From CBDFLD01 sp965249005 (GTDB taxonomy: Bacteria > Acidobacteriota > UBA6911), in contig CBDFLD010000017.1 in assembly GCA_965249005.1 (NCBI GenBank), positions 1 through 64,000 of the forward strand: a DNA stretch of 64,000 bases, written 5' to 3'. The notes below the pieces were generated by a model, which made no database searches, was not told the origin of the DNA, and saw only the letters and a list, made by a program, of their open reading frames with translations. Of the stretch, positions 34,797 to 43,143 are shown one piece after another; within the stretch, counting starts at the first letter, position 1; each line of letters starts with the position of its first letter. Made by a program: the position numbers and the translations under genes.

Positions 34797-34808
34797 GAAC
34801 GCTCGTTC
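34797..34808. promoter_or_regulatory. GAAC-N4-GTTC box upstream of the amidoligase operon
   Basis: GAACGCTCGTTC lies 66 nt before the amidoligase ATG. It fits the core of the Gram-positive-type LexA box. A further half site, GTTC, starts at 34785. Flanks resemble the two N5 copies at 17702 and 27817. SOS control of the amidoligase system is a hypothesis. Confidence 0.4.
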
Positions 34809-34989
34809 CCGAACAGAAAGCAAGGCGAACTTGGAACTTAACGGGCAGATTTCAAAGGATTTGTGTGTGTTTAACCATAGATGTGCCTCCTCCAAAAAAG
34901 TTAAGAGTTTGTGGGCGTTGCCGCTCGATCTTGACCTTGCCCCCTGAAACGAGTCCAAGTTGAATGTTAGGATTTCGGTTTTAGGAAGG

Positions 34990-35268
34990 ATGGCAGGGAA
35001 GCGGTTTAGGGCAGAACAGATCATCATCAAGTTGCGTGAGGCAGAGGTGGGTCTGGCCCAAGGACAGAGGGTGGGACAGGTGTCGAAGCAGATGGGGGTG
35101 AGCGAGCAGACCTACTACCGGTGGCGCAAAGAGTACGGAGGGCTGCGGTTGGACCAGGCCAAGAGGTTGAAGGTGTTGGAGAAGGAGAATACCCGGTTGA
35201 AGAAGCTGGTGGCGGATCTGTCTTTGGACAAGCAGATCCTGAAGGAAGTGTCCTCGGGAAACTTCTAG
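34990..35268 (+). CDS. IS3-family OrfA
   Basis: 92 residues. Helix-turn-helix (RVGQVSKQMGVSEQTYYRW) plus leucine-zipper helix (LKVLEKENTRLKKLVADL). Binds the IS ends. Just before its stop is the heptamer G GGA AAC (35256-35262) in the correct phase for -1 ribosomal frameshifting into orfB. Confidence 0.85.
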   Translation: MAGKRFRAEQIIIKLREAEVGLAQGQRVGQVSKQMGVSEQTYYRWRKEYGGLRLDQAKRLKVLEKENTRLKKLVADLSLDKQILKEVSSGNF

Positions 35269-36164
35269 GCCCGACGAACAGGAGGCGAGCGGTGATGTGG
35301 GTACGAGAGCGATTAGGAGCAGAGCGAGTCTCCGAACGTCGGGCCTGCCAAGTGCTGGGACAGGTTCGATCGACCCAGCGAAGGGAAAGGCAAATTCCCG
35401 ATGATGAAGCCCGATTGGTGGCCCGGATGGTGGAGTTGGCTACGCAATACGGGCGTTATGGCTACCGGCGGGTCACGGCGATACTTCATGGGGAAGGGTG
35501 GAAGGTGAATCCTAAGCGGGTGGAGAGGCTGTGGAGACAAGAAGGGCTGAAAGTCCCGTCCAGACAGCCGAAACGAAGGAGACTGTGGCTTAATGACGGT
35601 TCCTGTGTTCGGTTACGAGCGGCTCGCAAGAACCACGTCTGGAGCTATGATTTCGTACATGAACGGACCCATGATGGGCGAGCCTTTCGGCTATTGACGA
35701 TCCTGGATGAGTACACCAGAGAGTGCCTCGCCATTGATGTGAAACGGCAGATGAATCACCAAGACGTGTTGGACCGGTTGGCGGAGTTATTCGTTGATCG
35801 GGGAGTGCCTGAGTTTATCCGGTCCGATAACGGATCAGAGTTTACGGCACAGACGGTCCGGGACTGGCTGCAGGCTGTTGGGGTAAGGACCTTGTACATC
35901 GAGCCGAGCAGCCCCTCCTGGGAGAATGGGTACATTGAGAGTTTCAACGGGAAACTACGGGATGAGCTGCTGAACATGGAGATCTTCGACACGCTTGGGG
36001 AAGCCAAGGTGTTGGTAAAACGCTGGCGAAGGGATTACAATCAGATCCGGCCTCACAGCGCCTTGGCCTATCGGCCGCCGGCACCAGAGGCCAAACTACC
36101 TAGGTCTCAGGCACTGGATCTTATCCCTTGGAGTGGACTTCAAATGGCTCCGAGTCTAACTTAG
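35262..36164 (+). CDS. IS3-family OrfB integrase domain (made by -1 frameshift)
   Basis: About 300 residues counted from the shift site; the frame is open from 35121. DDE catalytic core: VWSYDFVHERTHDG, FIRSDNGSEF and SWENGYIESFNGKLRDELL. The HTH_21 segment RYGYRRVTAILHGEGW precedes it. Complete and without internal stops, so the element may be active. Confidence 0.85.
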   Translation, partial: LLGPTNRRRAVMWVRERLGAERVSERRACQVLGQVRSTQRRERQIPDDEARLVARMVELATQYGRYGYRRVTAILHGEGWKVNPKRVERLWRQEGLKVPSRQPKRRRLWLNDGSCVRLRAARKNHVWSYDFVHERTHDGRAFRLLTILDEYTRECLAIDVKRQMNHQDVLDRLAELFVDRGVPEFIRSDNGSEFTAQTVRDWLQAVGVRTLYIEPSSPSWENGYIESFNGKLRDELLNMEIFDTLGEAKVLVKRWRRDYNQIRPHSALAYRPPAPEAKLPRSQALDLIPWSGLQMAPSLT

Positions 36165-36406
36165 AGGGTGGACTCGTTCGTGGGGGCAGGTCAATCCTCT
36201 GCAGACACTTTCTCCTTCATTTCGATCCTCCGATCAGGAAAGTGTCTCTTAGTTTTTCAGTGGATTCTGTGCGAAATGCTCTGAAGGGCTACAGTAGCTC
36301 TACGAATCCATTCAGGCCACGTAGCAGTTGGCTAGAAGCTTGTTCGATTCGTGAGCGACGAAACCCCTCGACAACCGCCCGTGGGCGGCGGCGACCGACA
36401 GCAACC

Positions 36407-37813
36407 CTAAAACTGCCGCACGAACTGCAGTTCTGCGCGGGTACGCTTATAGTCGTACAATTGCGCATTGGATTCGCGCACCTCGTGCACCAGCACCAGT
36501 TGAGGGCTGAATCCGTACACTGTGAAAGCGCGGTTGAAAACCGAGGCGCGCAAGACCCGGATCCGATCTCTGCGGGAACTGCCATCAGGAGTGAATGGCG
36601 CCCACCGGCCCTCATAGTTCGGCCAAAGCAGGTCGGCGCTGCCGCCCAGCGTGAAGCCCCGCGGCAACGCAAAGGAAGCGCCCAGCCGCGTCCAAAAACC
36701 GTCATTGCGCCAGACGACCGCCTTCGAGTGTTGACGCATATAGCCGACCATTGCGCGGGTTTGCACGGTCGGCATGGGTAAATAGGTGGCGCCCACCGAG
36801 AGAACCGTGAGCGGCCCGTCCAGGAATTCGCGCGCCCGATGTTGCCGCTGGTGCCAGGATGCCCATCCATTCGCCGTCAGTCGCGAAGCGAACCGGTGCT
36901 CGACTTCAAAGCGAGTGCCGAAATCGTGGCTGTAGCGCTTGCCGCCAAACAAGCGTTGGTTGGCGGTGGCGAGCAGGCTAACCTCGGTGTTCTCGCCGGC
37001 AAACCAGCGCGGCCCGACGTGGCCCCCCACAAAGGTCTGGTCGAACCCTTTTCCGCCGTATTCCCGGTGGACGCCGTCGATACCCGTGCGCAACCGCAGT
37101 CGATTACCCAGCGGATACTGATATTCGCTGCCGCCCCAGACGACGACACCTAACCCCGAACTGGCGCGGGAGCCAGCACTAAGGAGAAGCGGCGCGGTTC
37201 CGATATAGAAGAGTTCCGCATCCGAGGCGAAGTTGATATTGGTGTCTGGCGCAATCGATACACCGAAAGAGCCACTCCAGCGGCGCCGGACTCGCATCGC
37301 CTGCAAAAACCGGCGGATATTGGAGGCCACGGCCGGGGGCGGCTGGCTGGCCAGCACAAGTTCGAAATGGCGGCGCGACAGATTGTCCTGTTTGTTGAGA
37401 AAAAACGCGCGTGCGAGTTCAAGACGCACGCGCACCAAGCCGGGGCTATCGATCAGGATGGCGCGCAGGGCCGCGATGGCCTCGTCCAGCAGGGCGTTTC
37501 TGTCGGTTTCCTCGGTCCCTGCCTGCACGGCCGCCCCGATGGCCCCCAGGCCGAGGAGAAACCGCACGTCGGTCTGGTCCGGGTGATCGGGTGCCAACGG
37601 GCGCAATGTGTCCAGCGCCTCGGCGTAGCGGCCCTGTTCCACCAGCGTCGCCGCGTGCTGCACCCGCGGGTCTGATGAGAGGTGGGACTGGCTGGACGCG
37701 GCGAAGGCGTCCAAGGCAGGGAACAGGAGGGCGACGAGGAGCGCGCAAACTATTTGGAGTATGGGCACAAGAAGAAGGGCCATCGAACGATGGTCCTTCT
37801 TCCTGTCTGACAT
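36407..37813 (-). CDS. Slam-type surface lipoprotein translocon (DUF560)
   Basis: About 468 residues. Signal peptide (LLLVPILQIVCALLVALL), TPR-rich periplasmic part (AATLVEQGRYAEALDTLRPL, RLELARAFF) and a C-terminal barrel beginning SGSFGVSIAPDTNINFASD and ending VRQF, as in Slam proteins. Slam moves TbpB/HpuA-type lipoproteins across the outer membrane (type XI secretion). ATG 37813 follows the lipoprotein gene by 34 nt; a longer frame overlaps that gene and is rejected. Its partner substrate is the gene just upstream. Confidence 0.85.
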   Translation of the reverse strand: MSDRKKDHRSMALLLVPILQIVCALLVALLFPALDAFAASSQSHLSSDPRVQHAATLVEQGRYAEALDTLRPLAPDHPDQTDVRFLLGLGAIGAAVQAGTEETDRNALLDEAIAALRAILIDSPGLVRVRLELARAFFLNKQDNLSRRHFELVLASQPPPAVASNIRRFLQAMRVRRRWSGSFGVSIAPDTNINFASDAELFYIGTAPLLLSAGSRASSGLGVVVWGGSEYQYPLGNRLRLRTGIDGVHREYGGKGFDQTFVGGHVGPRWFAGENTEVSLLATANQRLFGGKRYSHDFGTRFEVEHRFASRLTANGWASWHQRQHRAREFLDGPLTVLSVGATYLPMPTVQTRAMVGYMRQHSKAVVWRNDGFWTRLGASFALPRGFTLGGSADLLWPNYEGRWAPFTPDGSSRRDRIRVLRASVFNRAFTVYGFSPQLVLVHEVRESNAQLYDYKRTRAELQFVRQF

Positions 37814-37847
37814 AAACTTGAGTCGTCGACGACGGTCGTATGGTTCT

Positions 37848-39860
37848 TTAGTCTTTAAACGCAGCAAAATACCCGGCGAGCCCAGCTCCATCACTGTCCG
37901 CAGCGCCAAACGTCCCGGCCGCAGCATCTGGGTGATCCGTGCCCGCAGCACCGTTACCAAAGAACTTGCCGCCCCATTGACCCGTGAGCATGCGACTACC
38001 GACGGTCCCGTTGGTGCTCCCCGTGAAAAACCCACCGTCCGCCGCGCCGGTTATATCCGCAGTCCCCAACGTTAACTCCAAATCTCCTAGCGGGTCTTCC
38101 GAAAAGTCGGTTACGCTTCCGCCAATTGTTCCGAGGCCGTTAGCGCCGGCGTCGAAGTTAGCGGTCAACCCAACATTTGCAAAGAATTCATGATCGGCAG
38201 TAGGGTTAGTGGTAAATTTGCTTGCCGTATAGTTGCCAGCCGCCACTCCTGTATAGGTCGCGCTGCCGGTGAGACCCTCGATGTTCTCGCGGGTGAACGG
38301 ATCGGAGCCGCCGAAAAACGCGCCGAACTCGAAAGCCTGGGCGTTCGTGGTGTCGTCCGGAACAAACACCCACGCCCCGCCAGCCAGATAGTCCGTGGCG
38401 CCCGATCGGCGCAACCCGATAACCTGGGCAACCCGGGTCCCGCCGGAGAAGCCTTTCTGAAGGTCGGCCACCGCTAGCTCCAACTCAGCAGACCCAATCG
38501 TCGTTATCTCATTGCTCTCAAAGTAATCAATCTGGTTGTTCGTTGAGTCCATGCTCCATGCGTCGGCGCCACCGGCATTGGCCGTCATCGAAAAACTGGC
38601 GCGGTTGCCGTCAGTAAATTCTGCGGTGGTCGACACCTGATCCGTGCCCGTCGAGGACTGCGCCACACTACCCGTGGGCTGATTTTGGGCCGCCGACACA
38701 ATCTTACTCTCGAGACTCGTGGAATACGTCTCGATCGCATTAGAGAAGGTCAGGGGATTATCAATACCGCTGCTACTACTAAGATACGCAGCAAAAAACC
38801 CGGCGAGCCCAGCTCCATCACTGTCCGCAGCGCCAAACGTCCCGGCCGCAGCATCTGGGTGATCCTCGGGACTCCTGTTACCAAAGAACTTGCCGCCCCA
38901 TTGACCCGTGAGCATGCGAGTATCGACGGTCCCGCTGGTACTCCCCGTGAAAAAACCACCGTCCGCCGCGTCGGTTATATCCGTAGTCTCCAACGTTAAC
39001 TCCAAATTTTCTAGCGGGTTTGTCTCGCCTTCATTTATGCCACCACCCTCAAAGTTGGTTACGCTTCCGCGAATTCTTCCGAGACCGTTAGTGCCGGCGT
39101 CGAAGTTAACGTTCAACTCAACATCTGCAGAGAATTGATGGTCGGCATTAGGGTTAGTGGTAAATTTGCTTACCGTATAGTTGCCACGCGCGAATCCTGT
39201 ATAGTCTGCTCTGCCGGTGAGGACACCCCGGATCCTCTGTTGGAAGAACGGGTCGGAGCCGCCGAAAAACGCGCCGAACTCGAAAGCCTGGGCGTTCGTG
39301 GTATCGTCCGGAACAAACACCCACGCCCCGCCAGACAGATAGTCCGTGGCAAACCCGAAGTCCGGGCCAAACGATCGGCGGAGCCTGATAACCTGGGCAA
39401 CCCGGGTCCCGCCGGAGAAGGCTTTTCGAAGTTCGGCCCCCGCCAGCTCCGCCTCCCGAATCCCAACCGTTGTCACACGGGACTCTAAGGAGTCAATCTG
39501 GTCATTCGTTGTGTCCAGGCTCCATGCGTCGGCGCCACCGGCATTAGCCGTTATCGAAAAACTAGCGGGGTTGTCGTCAGTAAATTCTACGGTGGCCGAC
39601 ACCTGATCCGTGCCCGTCGAGGACTGCGAACTACCCGTGGGCTGATTTTGGGCCGCCGACACAATTGTACCCTCGAGACTCGTGGGATACGTCTCGAACG
39701 CACTATCGAAGGTCAGGGTTGTATCGCCACCGTTGCCACCACCGCCTGTACCACCGCCCGGGACAACGTTCATACCGCCATTGCCCCTGGCCGCGCATCC
39801 GGACAGTACCATTGCCAACACTATCGGCAATATTAGAAAACCCAGACCTAATCTTTTCAT
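37848..39860 (-). CDS. TbpB-like surface lipoprotein with two tandem lobes
   Basis: 670 residues. Lipoprotein signal with lipobox VLSGC, a Gly-rich anchor, then two homologous halves (about residues 50-350 and 365-670). Each half has TFDSAFETYPTSLE or its variant, GGAWVFVPDDTTNAQAFEFG, a YTG.A.GNYT strand and the end LTGQWGGKFFGN...GTFGAADSDGAGLAG, typical of transferrin-binding-protein-like Slam substrates. Exposed on the surface by the downstream Slam protein; the ligand is unknown (heme, metal-binding host protein or other). GC and repeats differ from neighbours and IS elements flank it, so transfer is likely. SD GGAAGGCGGAGGAG is strong. Confidence 0.85.
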   Translation of the reverse strand: MKRLGLGFLILPIVLAMVLSGCAARGNGGMNVVPGGGTGGGGNGGDTTLTFDSAFETYPTSLEGTIVSAAQNQPTGSSQSSTGTDQVSATVEFTDDNPASFSITANAGGADAWSLDTTNDQIDSLESRVTTVGIREAELAGAELRKAFSGGTRVAQVIRLRRSFGPDFGFATDYLSGGAWVFVPDDTTNAQAFEFGAFFGGSDPFFQQRIRGVLTGRADYTGFARGNYTVSKFTTNPNADHQFSADVELNVNFDAGTNGLGRIRGSVTNFEGGGINEGETNPLENLELTLETTDITDAADGGFFTGSTSGTVDTRMLTGQWGGKFFGNRSPEDHPDAAAGTFGAADSDGAGLAGFFAAYLSSSSGIDNPLTFSNAIETYSTSLESKIVSAAQNQPTGSVAQSSTGTDQVSTTAEFTDGNRASFSMTANAGGADAWSMDSTNNQIDYFESNEITTIGSAELELAVADLQKGFSGGTRVAQVIGLRRSGATDYLAGGAWVFVPDDTTNAQAFEFGAFFGGSDPFTRENIEGLTGSATYTGVAAGNYTASKFTTNPTADHEFFANVGLTANFDAGANGLGTIGGSVTDFSEDPLGDLELTLGTADITGAADGGFFTGSTNGTVGSRMLTGQWGGKFFGNGAAGTDHPDAAAGTFGAADSDGAGLAGYFAAFKD

Positions 39861-39901
39861 CGCTCCTCCGCCTTCCTTTCGTTTCGTTGAATAAACGCGT
39901 A

Positions 39902-39930
39902 AGTTTACCGGGGGGGGGGGGGCAAGTCAA
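39902..39930 (-). promoter_or_regulatory. Promoter with poly-C tract in the spacer (candidate phase-variable switch)
   Basis: On the minus strand: -35 TTGACT (39925-39930), then TG, 13 C and GG, a spacer of exactly 17 nt, then -10 TAAACT (39902-39907), 42 nt before the ATG of the TbpB-like gene. Slippage in the C tract would change the spacer and promoter strength, as in Neisseria porA and opc. Confidence 0.7.
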
Positions 39931-39952
39931 TGGTATGTCAAGTTTGGTCATG

Positions 39953-40942
39953 TCAAGCTGCTTGTGTAAAAAGGTCGAGGGTACGAGTTGGTCGTTGTTC
40001 CTTCCAATCGAGATTGAATCGATGGAAGATCGAGTAAATGATTCTGTCGACACTCTGGACATTAACAAAGCAAACCATCGGACGCGTTCTCCGTCGAACC
40101 TCAACGAAGCAGCGTTCGATGACGTTGGTGGTTCGTAGCTTCTTCCACAGAGGCCGTGGGAAGCTGTAAAAGGCCAGTAACTCAGGGAGATCCTTCTCCA
40201 ATCGATTCACCATCTTCGGATAATCCTTGTGCCAGCAACGCTTCAGCCTCCTGAAAGCTGTCAGTGCATCCCGACGGCTATCGGCCTGGTAGATGGCCCG
40301 TGCATCCTGCTTGATCTGGTCTCGATCGCACTTTCGGACTGAATTGACGATGTTTCGCATCTTATGTGCCCAGCAGCGTTGGTGCTGAGCTCTCGGATAG
40401 ATCGTTTCAATGGCCGCTGCCAGACCTGCACAGCCGTCGGTCACAATCAGCTCGAGGTTATCTCCCTCTATACCACGCCGGTACAGATCTCCTAAGAGTC
40501 CTTCCCAGGCAGCTTGACTCTCTCCACTGCTGCGCATAAATGCCAAAAGCTGCCGGCTACCATCCGCTCTCACCCCGTAGGCCACCAGCATCTGCACCCG
40601 TTTCCGCCCACTCGGACGTCTTACCCTCAGACTCACTCCGTCCAGAAACAGTGTCTTCCATTCGTCACTCAACCGAGCTCGGTGAAATCGCTGTACTGCT
40701 TCATCTAGCCCCAAAATAAGCGAGGTATGAGCTCGCTCGGAGAATCGTTTGCCTTTTCCGAATATCTCGTGGATTTCAGCTCCTTGTGCGTAACAGGGAA
40801 AGCAAAGAGAAACACAAGAGACAAACCTTCCATTGGTTGTCTGGATCACTTGATCTTGTTTGTCTCTGTTATGCCCTTCCTTTCGCCCGCCACTCTTGCT
40901 CCGCCGGGGGTACGGGCTCACCCGCCGGCGAGGCGCCTTCAA
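39953..40942 (-). pseudogene. IS256-family transposase, N-terminus lost or altered
   Basis: The core is recognisable: LFLDGVSLRVR, LIVTDGCAGL and RTTNVIERCFVEVRRRTRPM (DDE), with RCWAHKMRNI. Normal members are about 400 residues with a helix-turn-helix N-terminus; here the part before GLDEAVQRF does not match and overlaps the end of the neighbouring IS1380 gene. Probably truncated by that insertion. Its 3' end lies beside the poly-C promoter. Confidence 0.75.
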
Positions 40943-42444
40943 GTAAACCTGAGTTGCCTGATATAGTCGAACGTCGCCAAAAAGGTTTCGAGATGCTTGC
41001 TATAGGCCAATATCCTGTAAACGAGGCGACGACCGGTTCTTACAATCTGACAGGGTATTTGCACAAAGTTCACCAGGAAGCGTTTGAACTCCATCCTCAA
41101 GATATCACGACGTACTGTCGGCGCCTGCGTCACCAGGCCATACCAGGCCTTCAGATTCCACGCCAGCGATGCGATGACCATGTAGGCCCAGTTCGATACC
41201 AGACTGTCCGAAGGCATCCTCAAGGCGTTCACTCCACTCTTGAGCTGACCGATGACGTTTTCCTGGTTGCAGCGATCGTTGGCAAAAAGGACCACTTCTC
41301 CCATCGTCATCTCCCGATCGTTGGTGATGTAGAAGAAGTACCGGACCTCATCAAACAGCCGGTGCTCCCCCTTTTCGATCGTGAGGTTCTTCCGAACCAC
41401 AACCATGCGATAGGTTTTCTTACAGTGTCCGGGACGATAGTCAAACTCGGCGACCTGCTCGCTCTGCAGGCGGATGTTCTTGAATTCTCTCTCCTTGATT
41501 ACTTGTTCTTTGACGTTTTCCGGACGGCGCCGTTCTTCGCTCTTGACCTCATAACGAGGAGGCCGCTCGAGCGGTTTCCATTGTCTCTCCGGCAGGGCAT
41601 CGGCCATCCCGACCAGGTTCGGCTTGGCGTCATAACCAAAGACAAAACCAACCCGCTCGTCCCAGCGATCGAAGTTTCTCGTCAGCGAGAAATCCGTGTC
41701 GCCCCGAAGCCAGACCTTCGTAAACACCGACGACACCAGATCGATTGCCCGGTCCATCCACTCGGCCGCTCCGTCGGAAGAGGGACGGTTGCCCGGCCGA
41801 TTCATCAGATAGAGGACCTCATTCGTATTGGCCAAGGTCACGATCAACGGTGCGTAACCCCAGATCCCGTTGTAGGCAATGTCCATTCCTTCCTTGCATT
41901 CCCCCAAGGTTCCGGCGACGGTCCCGTCCACGTCGATGATGGCCTCCTTCCGGAAGGAAGCATCCTGCAACTTCCACACCTTGGTTCGGGTTTCATTGAT
42001 GGTTTCCTGAAGTCCGAAGATCCAATCCTCATCGAAACGACGGAGGAAATCTCCAGCCGTCGTGGGATCCGGAATCCTCTCGGCTCCCAGTCCGTTCATG
42101 TAGGTCTCATCCTGGCGCAACCGCTCGATATCTTCGAGACAGGTTCCACCCGACAAGACGTTGTATGCGATGTTCAGTACATGATCGGATTCCCAGTAAG
42201 GAAAGTGGTACTTGAGCAAAACGATGTTTCTGTTGATATCTTTGTCCAATCCAAGCTTACACACGAGCTTGTGAATGGCTCCGATACCACCAGATCCGAT
42301 GGCGCGCGTTCTCTCGGCGATCTCGTAGTAGGTGTTGGAGTCCTTGAACATAGGATCGGACCGGTCCTCAAACTGATTTCTTTCCAACCGGCGTGTAAGA
42401 TTTTGCTTGTCTCGGAGGAGGATTCTGTGGTTTCTTTTATTCAC
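40939..42444 (-). CDS. IS1380-family transposase
   Basis: 501 residues. DDE_Tnp_1 type: IIDVDGTVAGTLG, VWLRGDTDFSL and the late CNQENVIGQLKSGVNAL with the catalytic Glu. Full length. Terminal repeats could not be fixed; the BON gene on one side and the IS256 gene on the other are both cut near its ends, at about 42.55 and 40.94 kb. Confidence 0.85.
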   Translation of the reverse strand: MNKRNHRILLRDKQNLTRRLERNQFEDRSDPMFKDSNTYYEIAERTRAIGSGGIGAIHKLVCKLGLDKDINRNIVLLKYHFPYWESDHVLNIAYNVLSGGTCLEDIERLRQDETYMNGLGAERIPDPTTAGDFLRRFDEDWIFGLQETINETRTKVWKLQDASFRKEAIIDVDGTVAGTLGECKEGMDIAYNGIWGYAPLIVTLANTNEVLYLMNRPGNRPSSDGAAEWMDRAIDLVSSVFTKVWLRGDTDFSLTRNFDRWDERVGFVFGYDAKPNLVGMADALPERQWKPLERPPRYEVKSEERRRPENVKEQVIKEREFKNIRLQSEQVAEFDYRPGHCKKTYRMVVVRKNLTIEKGEHRLFDEVRYFFYITNDREMTMGEVVLFANDRCNQENVIGQLKSGVNALRMPSDSLVSNWAYMVIASLAWNLKAWYGLVTQAPTVRRDILRMEFKRFLVNFVQIPCQIVRTGRRLVYRILAYSKHLETFLATFDYIRQLRFT

Positions 42445-42545
42445 CTGGAATGTGCTCCTTTCGGGATGTCTTGTAAATATATCAAACGCATTTTATCCCG
42501 TAACGGCGCACGTTCCAGGGCTTTTCTTCCTCCTCATGCAAAAAA

Positions 42546-42950
42546 TCACGCTGGACTAAGGACTAGATGACCATTGACGGACGAGAGCTCCAGATAGTCG
42601 AAGATTGTGTAGTAGGGGTACCGCCGGATGCGTCGGCTTGCTTCCGTTACCAACTTTGAGTCATCGAGATCGCCCGCATCAACCCGCAGGTTGTTCGAGA
42701 CGCCCGAGATCCCCGCCACCTCCATTGCGTTCTTGGCTGCCCTTTCCTTTAATCCCACCGAAGATACAACGCCCGACAGAGTCACAACGCTTTTTGTGAC
42801 GCGCACGTCGATCCCTTTGTAGGATGCGTCGTCGAGTCTGCTTTCGATCTTGTTCCGAAGACGCGAATCGAGGTCCGGACCTGCCAACAACGGTGAAGAT
42901 GACAGCAACAGTGATGCCGATAGGATCATCGAAAAAGCGTGACTTCTCAT
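42546..42950 (-). pseudogene. BON-domain periplasmic protein, 3' truncated by IS1380
   Basis: About 134 residues: signal peptide (FSMILSASLLLSSSPLLAG), one BON domain (IDVRVTKSVVTLSGVVSSV... AMEVAGISGVSNNLRVD) and the opening of a second (SVNGHLVLSPA-stop) that is cut where IS DNA starts. BON proteins bind envelope or phospholipid surfaces. The first domain is intact so a partial function is possible. Confidence 0.7.
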
Positions 42951-43143
42951 TTTTATCCTCCCAGGGCCAAGGCGACGGAGGCGCCGGATTTTCGAAACGT
43001 TCTGCTTCAAACAACACCTTCTGTTATTGCACGAACCGTGCCAGAAACCAGTACACAATCAAATTCCAGTGTATCTATTTTATAATAAGTGACTTACGAA
43101 GGATGCCTTATCATCGTGTTTTTCAACACCGGGGATAACCTAG

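Larger units (their letters stand above)
34932..36193 (+). mobile_element. IS3-family insertion sequence, about 1262 bp
   Basis: Ends TGACC...GGTCA; inner repeats share CCCCC-N3-AACGAGTCCA. orfA and orfB overlap in the -1 relation. The flanks (ATCT before, ATCC after) do not form a perfect target duplication, so the ends may be off by a base or two. Confidence 0.8.

Noticed and set aside
36407..38035. 542-codon version of Slam
   Set aside because: The first 74 codons overlap the end of the lipoprotein gene in another frame; the signal peptide begins after 37813.
40786..42570. 594-codon plus-strand frame opposite the IS1380 transposase
   Set aside because: Antisense shadow; the minus frame shows DDE motifs and full length.
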